A stretch of 64,000 nucleotides of DNA from Anaeramoeba flamelloides. Taxonomy: Eukaryota > Metamonada > Anaeramoebidae. The notes below the pieces were generated by a model. It did no database searches and was not told where the DNA came from. It worked only from the letters and a program-made list of their open reading frames with translations. A program made the translations under genes and the position numbers. Shown here piece after piece: positions 24,301-35,434 of the stretch (position 1 is its first letter; every line of letters begins with the position of its first letter). The stretch is taken from NCBI GenBank assembly GCA_027625915.1, contig JANTQA010000042.1, forward strand, positions 377,001 to 441,000. Direction: 5' to 3'.

Positions 24301-27300
24301 TATGTACCATTTTATTATTATTAATATTTTTTTTTATGGATAAATAAGGATATTGTCATATAATACACATACACAATTAATTAATAACAATTTGTAACAT
24401 TAAAATACGAAACACAGAACATATTTTTACCAATATAAAATTATTTCAAAATTTTAAAACAAAAAACAACTCGAAATATTAAAAATTATACAGAATATTA
24501 AAATTTGTTACATATTAACCTAATCACTATTTTTATAATTTGGGTTGTTTACCTCTATCAGCTGTAAAAAAAACTTGTTATAAATCCTAAAAAAAATAAA
24601 ATTTCTAATCAAACCAAATCAATTTCCACAAAATTAAATTTCAATCATTTTTGTTACTCATTTTAAAGCCGTAGTTCCAGTATAAAATCAAAAAATGGCC
24701 ATTTTTTGTCATTTTTTATAAATTAACTTTTTTTTGGAATATATTTAAGTTATAGTTTTAAACCAAGTATTAGACTAGGTTTGAATATTAATCATTTTTA
24801 CATTTCAGGCAACCTTTTGTTCATGGAGTTTTTGAAAAAGGAGATTGAAAAAAAAATGACAAAAAAAAATGGAAATTTTTTGATTTTATTCTGTGACTAG
24901 GAATTTAAGATATAAATCTATTAGATTTATTTTGTATTTTTCCCGAGCAAATTTAAACCATATAATTTCGTTATTTTTTTGTATTAAATGGCAAGATGTT
25001 TTTAATTTTGTAATAATTCAAGTAGTATTTAGAACTGTACAAACAAAGTTTGAGAATTTTTTGAATATTTTTATAAATATTTTTTTTAAAATATCTCCAT
25101 AAAAAACCACTCCCCTAATAAAAAAAAATATTCATAAAACATTCATATACATGCTTTATAGCGTTAAAAACTCAAAAAAGGCGTTTTATATATCATAAAT
25201 TTAATTAAAAACATGTGATACATTTATAAAACATAATTAAAACAAGTGATAAAAAATAAAACAAATTAATTAGTATATATTGAACAAAACTAGTAAAAAA
25301 TTCCACCAAAAATTGTTTTGTTTCATATATGATATCCAAGTTTTATAGGGTATACCAAAGTGTGATAAAAGCTATATTACACCAATTATTCTTGGATAAA
25401 TACTATTTTTATTCCATATTATAAAAATAAAACAATGCACATCCTCATATTATAAATGTAAAACATAATTACATTTAAGAAATAAAATTTCACAATAAAG
25501 CACAAAAAAATAAAACTAGAAAAATAATTAATGTATTCATTTTTATTTTATTTTTTCATTTATAATCCCAAAATTTGAAAAAGATCTTTTTTTCTGATAT
25601 TTTTTGATTAGTATTTTCAAAATCATGAAAAGAAAAAGAAAGAGAAAAAAATTCAAAAAAGAAAAAAAAAAATAGGAACATCAATTTTTTTTTCCCACCT
25701 GTTTTATGGCAATCTTCATTTTCATTATTTTCTTGTTGAAAATTTTCATAATATTGATTTCAAATAAGAACAATTGTGCACAACTGACTCTTTTTTGAAC
25801 CACCTTCAAAAATTCCTTTCACTGTTGCAATTTTCGCACTACTAATATTGAATAAAAATAAAAAGTACTTAAAAATAATATAAAATGGATTAAATCAGGA
25901 GGGTAAAAGAAAAGTACTTATATAAAAACATCGAGAGGTGTTTATTTGAAAGTGGATAATTTGAAACATCAAAAAAAGAAGAATAAAAAAAGAAAAAATA
26001 AAAATAATATCTAAACATTTTTATCAAATAAATTCCAAGAGTTAAGTATTGAAACCTTAATAAAATACTTGAAGATAAAGAATTGGACAAAATTTTACAA
26101 TTAAGAATTGTTAAAATTCGTTAATTCTTTGGGAGTGTTGATCTATTTTTATTTTTCAAGTTGTTATTAAAATGCTAGATCATATAAATTTCCTAAAAAA
26201 GATTAAATAAAAATAAATTAACAACGTGAAAGCAAAATTCTTAATTTTTTTTTAATATAATTGGAAAAAGTAGAATACCATAGACACCTTTCAATAATTA
26301 CACCGACTTCATTTTGTTCAAGGTCTTCTCTCTAATAAGACAAAGTAAAAAAAATAAAATTATTTTGGTAAAATTTAATCTACTTTTTTCAATTCCTAAC
26401 AAATATAGTTCTGGTGTTATTTTAGAAATTTAATCTTTATTTTAAAACAGAAAATAAAATACACTCTTTTATTTTTTAGTTAAAATGGAATTCTTCTTTT
26501 GCATCTTGAATTTGAATTTTTGAAAATAACATTGAATTGAATTCGCAGTTAAAGTAATTTCATTGACTTTAAGTTAGCTACTTTAAATGGATAAATTTAA
26601 TCACAGAAAGCAGAATTGAAAATAATTTTTTTTTTTCTTTATAAAACACACAAAACTTGTAAGATCAAAAATGTCACCCTTAAGGAATTAGTGACACCAT
26701 GGATTTCTCTATAATCAAAGTATGTTGTAACTGGGTGTAAATGGTATTAGTGCGTCATGGATCAAATAGTTTCTGTGACTCTAAAAAATCTATTATAAAT
26801 CTTATTGCACAATAAATTATTACATTTTTTACTCAGGATTACTATTAAAAATTTTCATTTTGGAAATTTTTTTTTTTTATTCCTTTTTCCAAATCTAAAA
26901 ATAGAAACTCCAAATAATACAATATTTTGGTATTTAAAAATTCATCTTTAGAACTTCCAAAAGTAACTATTTTTTGAATTTTTTAATTTCAAAGATTGAC
27001 TCGATAATCATCAACATGAAAACCCAAAGATTGATTAGTTTGGTTTCCTTTTTATAAAGCTAATTGCAACATCAATATATTTCCAATATTCCATAAATAA
27101 TTTGTCAAAAAAATCTATCTATTCGTTTATTTTTTTTTGATTTTTTTAAAAAAATGAATTTTTTAGATATTAATATACATTTTTCCACAAATTTAAGAAG
27201 GATATTTTGCAACTTTGTAGTCTGAATATTGATAATTCGGCGGTTAAATTTTTGTGAAAATGCAGATTTTTTTCTGAAATTGTTGAGTTTTTTACTAAAA

Positions 27301-30300
27301 CATAGATCATTTTTAATTTATTGGGATCAACAAATATTACTACTTGACTAATCGATTTTTTAGAGGCATTTGAACCATTTAGCGCGGATGTAGTTACACC
27401 CAATAACAACATATTTTGATCATAGGCTTCTCCTTGGTAGATGCTAATCCCTTAAAGTTGGGATTGAATAATAAACCCATTTTACGATTTTCAGAAAAAA
27501 TTACAAATATAATTATTTATTTTTTGCAAAATTTTGTCTAACAATTCATATCTGAAATTTTAAAATAACCGACAAAATATCTTTTAAATACAAAACATTA
27601 AAAATAGTCTATTATGAATGATTATCACTTAAAATATGTTTAAAATTTTAAAACATTTATATTTTTTCATTAAGGCTAAAGTTAAAAAGAAGACATTCAA
27701 TTTTCATTTGTTTTTGAAAAAGCAAATCCCAGAAATCACAGAAATCCCAGAAATCCCAGAAACCTTCGTCTCAAAATTTTATAAACTTTTTGATATTTAT
27801 TTCTCATGAAAAAATTCATCAACTTTGGTATTTTAGTAATTATGTATATATGATATAACGTCTATTGGAAAAATCAAAAACTTTGAAATTGTCGTAAATT
27901 AAAAGATTTTTAGGTTTATCTGATTTGAATTTGAAAATTTATTAATTTTCCAATAAGAGTTTCAATATTGGAAAAATATACCTTTTTAATATTTCAACTA
28001 AATACATTTTTTAACCAAAAAATACTTGTTTATTACGACAATATAAAGAAAATTAAGTATGTTTTTTTTAGAAGACTATGAAGACTTGATTTAAGTAAAC
28101 ATATCAAAGTCTTAGATCTTGGGAAAAAATGATTTAATGAAAAAAAAATTAAATTTAAAATTAAACTCTTCAGTACATATATACATATTTTCACAAATAT
28201 TGAACAAAAAGTATTCAAATAATTTAAAAATGGATACTTGAAAAAAAAAAAATATTAGAAATTTTGTTATATTCAGTTCCATTTTTAAGACACAAACTAT
28301 CAAGGAAAATGAGGCACAATAAATTCCCCAAAATAAAAATAAACCCCATTCCAAAAATTTAGACACACCCAAAATCAAAAATAGCCAAAAAAAAAATTAC
28401 AATTTATTGTATTTTATCAAATTTAATATTAACCGCATTTAAGTAACCCATTATTAATGTTTTTATAAGTAATAATTGTTATCCTAAATAAAAGAAAAAA
28501 ATATAAAACGAAAAAATAAAAATCGGTGTGTCCAAAATAATGAAACGATCTGAAGAAAAAATGTAATGATGAATTTGTTGAAATTTCATCAACAATTGTT
28601 GATCGATCAAATGATAAGATATCATCAACAAATTGTATGTGATTTTTCAATATTTCAACAAACTCAACACTTACCTTCTATCAACTATCAAAAAAATTTC
28701 CAGATCTAACCAAACAGATTACATAACTGGAAAAAAGGAAATGAAAAAAAAACAAAAAAGACAAAAAATGAAATATTAGTTTGTAAAATCAAAATTATTT
28801 CCAAATTGAACGTAAAGTGTGTTATTGCTATTCTTTAAACTGTTTTAAATGGTGTCCAAATTTTTGGAATTTAGTTTAGATTAAAAAAAATATAAAATTC
28901 AAAAATTTTCAAATTTTGAAAAAAACAAAAAAAGTTTATTGATCTACAATTATTTTTAATTTTGTTTATATGACTAACCAACTATCAATAATTATCAGTT
29001 TATTATTATTTATTCAAACAATATTATTTAAATTAATATATTTATTAAAATTTTAGAAAAAAATTAAAATTTAATTTCAAAATTTCTCTTTCAAATAAAC
29101 AAAAATACAAAATAAATTGTAATGTAATATAATATTTTTATCTCGATTAATTTCTAAATAATATTTTTTTTATATTTCTTTCTCAAAAAATAAATAATAT
29201 AACAAAACAGCAAATTAGAAAAAAATCAAAAGAAATCTTTATAAAATTTATTAAACCAGGCTCATTATTTGAAATAAATGTTATTTCATCGTGTCGAAAA
29301 ACAATAATCAAGCATATTTCTCAAAGGCATTATTTTATTGATATGTTTGATGAAGCACAGGAAGCCGTTTTTGATCATTTGACTTTAAATTCATGGGAGT
29401 CTTTTTTAAATTCTGAGATATATGAAAATCTATTAAAAAATTTAAGAAATGATACTACAATTGATTTGAATCCAGATAAAAAAAGATGTTTATTAATTTA
29501 TCATAAAAAAAAAAACAAAGGATTAAATGAAGAATTTTCTTATCGTGGCAAAGAAAACAATGCGTATCAAATTGGCGAAGAATTAATGCTAATTTTAATG
29601 AATTTATTAAATTGCTATTATTCAGTTAACTCAAAAAAAATTAATATGAAGGCAATCGCAAAATCAATACCCTTTAGGAAATTTGTTGAATTATCTTCAG
29701 GTTTACAAAATATTAAATTAAAAAATTTAACGACCGAGCAAAGATTATGCTTTTTTATTAATTTATACAACACAATAACATTACATAGCTTTGTTATTAA
29801 TGGTGTACCCAAGGACAAACCCAGCGTTGAAAAATTTTTAAGAAATTCGATTTATAGGATTAATGATTATTATTTTTCTTTAAATGATATATACCATGGC
29901 ATATTGAGAGGGAATGTCGATCCTAAACAAACCAATAATAATTATTTTAAAAATTATGATCCAGGCTATCAAGAAAAATGTGGGCTTGCAATAACACCCA
30001 TGGACCCTAGAATTCATTTTGCTTTAATCAACTACACCTTTCCCTCATTTATTAGAATTTATCATTTAGAATCCTTTAATGATACCTTAACAAAAGTTAC
30101 CCAGCATTTATCTTCGAATTTGGTTTTTGTTAAAGAAAACAAGATTTTAATTCCCAAATTATTTGCTATTTATGAAAAAGATTTTGGTGGCACAGAAAAT
30201 ATTATCAATTGGATTTCAAAAAATGCCTTTTCAAAAGTTAATATTGACCAATGCCGTTATTATTCAGTTAAATTCACACAAAAAAATATCAACCCACCTT

Positions 30301-30371
30301 CCATATCTTTTGATGTAAAAAGGACAATTGCCAGAAAATTTAGTAACACTAAATTATTTGATGAAAATTAA
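21376..30371 (+). CDS. RGS-DUF547 protein, two exons (21376-23415, 29211-30371)
   Basis: Predicted 1066 residues. The first 630 residues are coiled-coil (about 30-105 and 210-370) with NGNG/KEKE repeats (153-192), a Ser/Asp-rich patch (378-400) and NSQ repeats. Residues 635-755 form an RGS domain, the GTPase-activating module for G-alpha proteins. Exon 1 supplies LEVLLSIPVAVDYFKEFL and NQENIMFFQEVKQFK. Exon 2 supplies IFIKFIKPGSLFEINV and FDEAQEAVFDHL. The join RSEK|QIRKK is phase 0 (donor GTATGA, acceptor AACAG) and restores normal RGS length. DUF547 (849-1009) follows with FFINLYNTITLH, SLNDIYHGILRGN, DPRIHFALINY and YEKDFGG. DUF547 also occurs in plant and protist signalling proteins beside coiled-coil or DEP modules; its chemistry is unsettled. 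Exon 2 has its own ATG at 29343, but that would lose half the RGS domain. A G-protein signalling role is inferred. Confidence 0.8.
25128..25500 (+). repeat. 370 bp dispersed repeat, copy 1 (in the RGS intron)
   Basis: Aligns along its whole length with the reverse complement of 31243-31610. Shared landmarks are ATGCTTTATAGCGTTAAAAA, ATGATATCCAAGTTTTATAG, GTGTGATAAAAGCTATATTA and AAAAATAAAACAATGCACAT. Rich in TATAAAAC words. Non-coding. Confidence 0.75.
26684..27451 (-). mobile_element. P family element, copy A (TTAA flanks)
   Basis: 768 bp bounded by TTAA at 26680-26683 and 27452-27455. The ends are inverted repeats: GGAATTAGTGACACCATGGA left and GGGATTAGCATCTACCAAGG right (reversed). Similarity continues for about 120 bp through ATCAAARTATGTTGT and CTCTAAAAAATC. 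TTAA duplication is the hallmark of piggyBac-type transposition, but no transposase is present. On the minus strand 27412-27170 an open frame of about 80 codons survives (MLLLGVTTSALNGSNASKK..., IFVDPNKLKMIYVLVK). Its counterpart is traceable in the other copies. Non-autonomous, old. Confidence 0.8.
28342..28876 (-). mobile_element. Mariner-type MITE, 535 bp
   Basis: Flanked by TA at 28340-28341 and 28877-28878. The ends are inverted: AACCCCATTCCAAAAATTTA left and AACTAAATTCCAAAAATTTG right (reversed), each continuing into GACAC. The interior aligns with 42685-43130. A weak internal copy of the end motif (GTGTGTCCAAAATAATG near 28507) suggests a nested or rearranged structure. No transposase. 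Confidence 0.75.
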
Positions 30372-31242
30372 TATATTTTCAATTTAATTTACTGTTTTTG
30401 TTTTTTTTTTTTAATGTATAAATTTTAGAAAAAAAAATATAATCTAATATCTAATTTTTTTTTAAATAAATTTTATATCGAAAATTCAGAATTGAACAGA
30501 AACCGCAAAATATTTTTTTTTTTTTTATAATCCAGAGAATATGTTTGTTTTATACACAAAATTTATATATAGTAATAAGTATTTTTTGATAAATTTTAAT
30601 TTTTAATAAAATACATGCTAAAAATAAAAATTATTTGGTTTTTATTTTCATTAATAATTCAACAAAATCACTTTATATATAAAAATAATAAATACTGTTA
30701 TTGGTAAGAAAAAAATATATATTTTTTTATTTTTCATTTTTCAACTGTTGAAAATTGTTACTGATAAATTCAAATATATTTAATAAAATTTTTTGTTCAA
30801 TTTCCATTTTTGGAATCAAATAAACACCACTTTTAAAACAACACAACAAAAAGAATCTTTTGAAGGACCAACTAATTTTATCAAGTTTCTTCACATTTAA
30901 ACTAATAGAAAGCTTTATTCAAAGCTAGAGTAAAAAAAAAATTTGGAAAAGGAAAATGAAGTCAAAAAATTTTCCGATATTTATTTGAATTTATTAGAAT
31001 AATAAACTCCATTTCAAAAATTCTGACTCACCTGAAATAATAAATAGAAAAAAAAAAAAGATATCCTTTAGTTTTCAAGTTCAACAAATCATTAAATGTG
31101 ATTTGTAATTCACTGGTAAGCTATTCTAAAATATTAAAAATCTGATATTTTAAAAATTAAAAAAAATTAATAAAAAAAAGTTTTAACAAAATAAAAATAA
31201 ATAAAAAAATGAAAATTAAAAGTATTTTTGTATTTTAGTGAA
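30372..31242. other. Convergent 3' intergenic region
   Basis: AT-rich spacer between the convergent RGS-DUF547 and M16 genes; both 3' ends fall here. A relic of the mariner-type end (AATAAACTCCATTTCAAAAA then TTCTGACTCACC) sits near 31001-31035. Nothing else is recognised. Confidence 0.5.
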
Positions 31243-31610
31243 ATTTTATTTTTGAAGCAATAATGTAAATATGTTTTAAAATTTAAAATATGTGGATAAA
31301 CAATGTTTTATTTTTCTAAGTGGGAATAAATATCCTATTAGTCAAATAATAAATTGTATAATATTCCTTATCACAGTTTGTCATACGCTATAAAACTCGG
31401 ATACCATAAGCGAAAAAAATCGAAATTTGGAAAGACTTTTTTAATAATTTTAAATCAATAAACACTAATAATTTTTTTTTATATGTTATCGCGTAATTTA
31501 TCTTATGTTTTATACATATACCACACACATTTAATCAAATTCGTGATAAATAAAGCACTATTTTTGCATTTTTAACACTATAAAACATTTTTAAAACATG
31601 TTTTTTAAAT
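31243..31610 (-). repeat. 370 bp dispersed repeat, copy 2 (inverted)
   Basis: Reverse complement of the copy at 25128-25500. Markers include ATACGCTATAAAACTCGGAT and TTTTTAACACTATAAAACAT. With copy 1 it brackets exon 2 of the RGS-DUF547 gene in opposite orientation. It ends about 50 bp from the M16 stop codon. Confidence 0.75.
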
Positions 31611-31657
31611 ATTTTATTTTTCGGAAAAGAAATAAAAAAAATAAAAAAAAATAATTC

Positions 31658-34600
31658 TTAATTTATCTCAGAAATATTTTGGAATATTTTGCATTCCATT
31701 TCAATTTCTTCTAATTCCATTTTAATATTTTGAGTATAATTTGAATTGACTAGAATGGCGATATTAGTTGAAGGAGAAAAGAAATCTGAAAAATATCTTG
31801 TTATCAAACTATTAATATTTTCCTTTGATACGCTTTGTAGTAATTGGTATGTCTTATCAATATCTCTGTGATTATAAAAAAGTGATTTAAAATTGAAAAA
31901 AAAGGCATTCTCTAAGATGTCTTGCTCATTAACAAATTTTTGATAAGCACTGCACACCGCGGTCTTAATATCTTCATCATCAAATTTTATTGTTTTGTTT
32001 ACCAATTGTTCAAATATCAAGATGATTGTATCCAAGGCCTTAATTGGCTTTTGTGCCCCGCCTATATACACATACAAATAACCCTTTTCAATTTCTTGAG
32101 TTATTTCGACATCATAAGCATACCCCTGCCCCCTGATTTGTTTCCAAAATGGGCCCCTTGTGCTATTTAAAAGTTCTATAAAAACATTTAATAAATGGCT
32201 ATTTTTATTGATTTGTGAATTATCTTTTATTGGTATTGAGATAATAAAATTAGAAGCGTCGACATCCGGCGTACCAACAACAGTAATAATTGGCTGTTTA
32301 TTTTTTATTTCATCATCCTCATACCCCTCCATCTTCTCCTCTTTTATCTGATCATTATCAGAATCATCATCATCATCATCATCAATGTCGATTATTTCCT
32401 CGTCTTTCAAATGGGAAAGAATCCTTAATTTTGAAGTATAAAAAGAACAATCATCCTTAAAATTATTATTTATTTTTAATAAAATTTCGTTTTGGATATC
32501 AATGTTTTTATTGATCAAATTTAAATTATATTCTCTAAATAGCCTTTTAGGAAAAAAGTTATTTTTAGTCCAAACATCTAAATGTTTTGTTAATTTTAAT
32601 AAATTTGAAGAAACTTGTATTTTAAATTTTGTAATATCTGAAAATAAGGAATTTAATATTTCCTTGTATTTCTGAACAGCATATTTTTTATCCTTTTTAC
32701 AATTTTTTAGTAATTTTTTAAGAAAGCGCGCTTGGTTTATAATTCCATTAGCAACGATATTTGAACGGTTTTTATCAAACAGATTATAATTTAAAACGGA
32801 TTTAGTTATGGAAAAATCTTCCTCTTTGGGATTGCTATCATTCAAATCATCTAATAGATCTTCGCACCCCTCTTCTATTATAGTGTGACTGGTTTCCGAG
32901 TACCAAATTAATCTTTTTAACCATTCCAAGATATTTTCATAATCTTTTATTTTGGACTTTATACAAATAAGAAGTAATTGACCAAATTCACCAAATTCAA
33001 AATCAATGGAATTGTCAAATCCAATGTTAATGGTACTATCAAGAGAATATTTTTTAATATTTTGTTCTACTTTCACATCATTATATTTTTTCCCATTTAT
33101 TTTTATTGGCTGGACGAAAAATGTTTGACAAAACAAGAATAAGTAAGGTCGTAATTCATTTGCCAAATCTGATGTGTCAATGGAAATATCAATATAAACA
33201 AATTCAGTTGATGTGCAGTGATTAAATTGTAAATGAAATGGGAAGATCTTGTTGTGATAATCAAAATTTGAATTATTATTGATCATATAATTGATTATTT
33301 TTTCCTTGTCCTTTTCCATTTCCGTTTCCTTTTTCCTTTCCATTGAAACATTATTCCTCAGAATATCTTCATTCCAAATTACCTTTAGAATTTTGAATTG
33401 CTCGATTTTTGGAATTTTGGGGAAATGTATTGTTTGAAAACTTTCAATGGGGAACTGCTTTCTATTCTCGCTCTTTGCCAAATTTAGCCGATGCTTAATT
33501 TTTTGTAAATCATTATAATCATTTCTTTTTAAAAAGTTATTTATTCTTGCATTTTCTTCGTTGGTAACCTTTATTTGCAACTTTTTGGATGGCTTGCCGC
33601 AGATTGTAATGAATTGCCTTCCATTAATATCCTTGAGAATTTTTTCCCAATATCGGCTCGGTTTGGAAAGCATCTTTTCATAGATATAAATTGGGTTTAA
33701 TAAATGCTCCAAATTGCTGTTCTCACGTGACGAATAGAGAAAATTATTTGCAATAATTTCTGTAAATAAATCGAGATCAATATTTTCCAATTCGTTTAGT
33801 GTGTATATTATTTTTGACTCGATAATTTCTTTCATGTCTTTTTTTTCAATGCCATACGATATTTCTTTTGTTATTATTTTTCTTAACTCCGTTTCAATAT
33901 TTTCTAAATAATCTTTATTGACGCCTTGGAAGGTTAAGATACACGAATTCATGGAATAGTTGAAAAAATCAAAACTAATATCAGAACAATATTTTGTATG
34001 ACTCTCGGCCATTTTAATCGTCACTGGGCTGACTCCACTCTCAATTAAATATTCCCAAATGATTGTATGTGCATAATACTCTTCAATTTTGGAATGCTTC
34101 TCGATAAGGTATCCGATTTTCACCATACAGTCATCCTTGTCGTCGAGATCATATTCTTGGGATGATTTTTTTCTTGGTTTTTTTCTTGATTTGTATCTTG
34201 ATTTCTCTTCGATCGAGGACGATGACGATAATGTTGATGATGAATAATCTGATGGCGTTTCTTCTGAAGAAGACAAATAGTCCGATGACGTTTCTTCTGA
34301 AGAAGAATAATCCGATGAATATTTTTTCCTTTTCTTTTTCTTTTTCTTTTTCTTTTCCGTTTTCTTTTTCTTCCTGTGGCTCTTTTTATTCTTTTCTTTT
34401 TCCTTTTCCTTTTCTTGCTCTTGTTCTAGATTAATTTTGATTTTTGAAGAAGGAAATTTGATTGTTTTTGTACACGAATTCTGTTTAAAAGCCATCTCCA
34501 TTCGCGGGTTTAGTGGGAAGGTTAATGGTTGTATCTTTTGAGTTTTGTTCAAAATTTTATTTTCAATTTCCTCAAGGCTTTGAAAAACATCATTTGGTGA

Positions 34601-35371
34601 AATAGTCCCACTGAAAAACATGACCATATTTTGTGGTAAGTAATAAGATTTATGATACTTCTTGACTTGTTCAAGTGTAACGTTTCGAATCTCATTTGTT
34701 AAGCCACCACTTTCATATTCAAAGGGTGTGTCTTTGTATAACAGCTTTTTCACTTCCCTTTCCAAGATCTCATCACTAGTGCTCTCAGTCATCTTTTCTT
34801 CATTGAAAACCACGCCGTTTTCTTTCCCTTCTTCATCGATATGATAAATTTCTGTCAGGAAGAAGGATTCCGAAAAGAGTGGGAAGAAAATATGATCCAG
34901 ATAAACAGGTAAGGCAGTTAAAAAGCCTTTGCTGTCGACAGTGGTTAGCTGAAAATTTGTATAGTCAATTTCTGTTTCTCCATTACAGTCACTTCCATAG
35001 CACCTTTTAATAAATTCATCCAAAAATTTCTTTTTATTTTAATTTGGTTTTTTTTATATTTTTTTTTTAAAGGGGAAAAATATTAGGATTAAAGAGACAT
35101 GACAGAGAACACTTTTAGAATCATTAAAAGAGAATTGAAAAAATACAGGGTATGGGTAGTCTTCAGATCCTGAATAAACCATATGTTCAATGATGTGCGG
35201 AAGACCAGCGTTGTCATTTACAGGTGTGGCAATAATTAAAGATCCATTAATAATCGGACCTGGAGAATTAATAAAAACTGTGGTCATACCAGTCTTTGTT
35301 GAAAAATACTTTTGAACATTAACTTCTTTATTTAAATCAAATTCTTCAAGAATTTCCCAGTTTGTTGTCAT
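31658..35371 (-). CDS. M16-family zinc metallopeptidase (PreP/Sdd3-like), two exons
   Basis: Exons 35371-35147 and 35029-31658 give about 1198 residues. M16 peptidases are clam-shaped zinc enzymes cutting peptides and small proteins inside a closed chamber. The inverted zinc motif HIIEH is at residues 59-63, after DNAGLP and before MVYSGSEDYPYP. The third ligand is probably Glu152 in GVVFNEEKM. All three are present, so an active enzyme is expected. The C-terminal half carries the family signature RGPFWKQIRGQGYAYDV. The yeast Sdd3 (YOL098C) and fission yeast SPAC3H1.02c branch looks closest. A basic K/E tract and phosphorylatable SSSEE repeats (about 276-375) interrupt the second domain; an acidic D/E patch precedes the last domain. 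I prefer ATG 35371; an in-frame ATG at 35434 would add 21 hydrophobic residues, perhaps an organelle signal. Confidence 0.88.
35030..35146 (-). other. 117 bp intron of the M16 gene
   Basis: Donor GTATTT directly after GAC-TAC-CCA-TAC-CCT, acceptor AAAAAG before AAA-TTT-TTG-GAT, phase 0. Removing it joins the zinc-motif exon to the main exon as in the family. The acceptor lacks a clean pyrimidine tract. Confidence 0.8.
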
Positions 35372-35434
35372 CAAAAGATTATAAAAAAAAAATTTATATT
35401 TAAAAGTTGTTGGTAAAAAAAATGAATTTAGCAT

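Larger units (their letters stand above)
23416..29210 (+). other. Predicted 5.8 kb intron inside the RGS domain
   Basis: GTATGA at 23416 directly follows the last RGS codon of exon 1. AACAG ending at 29210 directly precedes the next RGS residues in phase 0. The interval has no other RGS-like coding. It contains a 370 bp repeat (25128-25500), P element copy A (26684-27451) and a mariner-type MITE (28342-28876), which account for part of its size. The two other introns I can place here are about 105 and 117 bp, so this one is about 50-fold longer. Confidence 0.7.

Noticed and set aside
26684-27451. P family as a tRNA-derived SINE, because GGTTCAAATG resembles a B box
   Set aside because: No A box or cloverleaf at the right spacing. 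The element has long inverted ends and TTAA flanks, which fit a DNA transposon.
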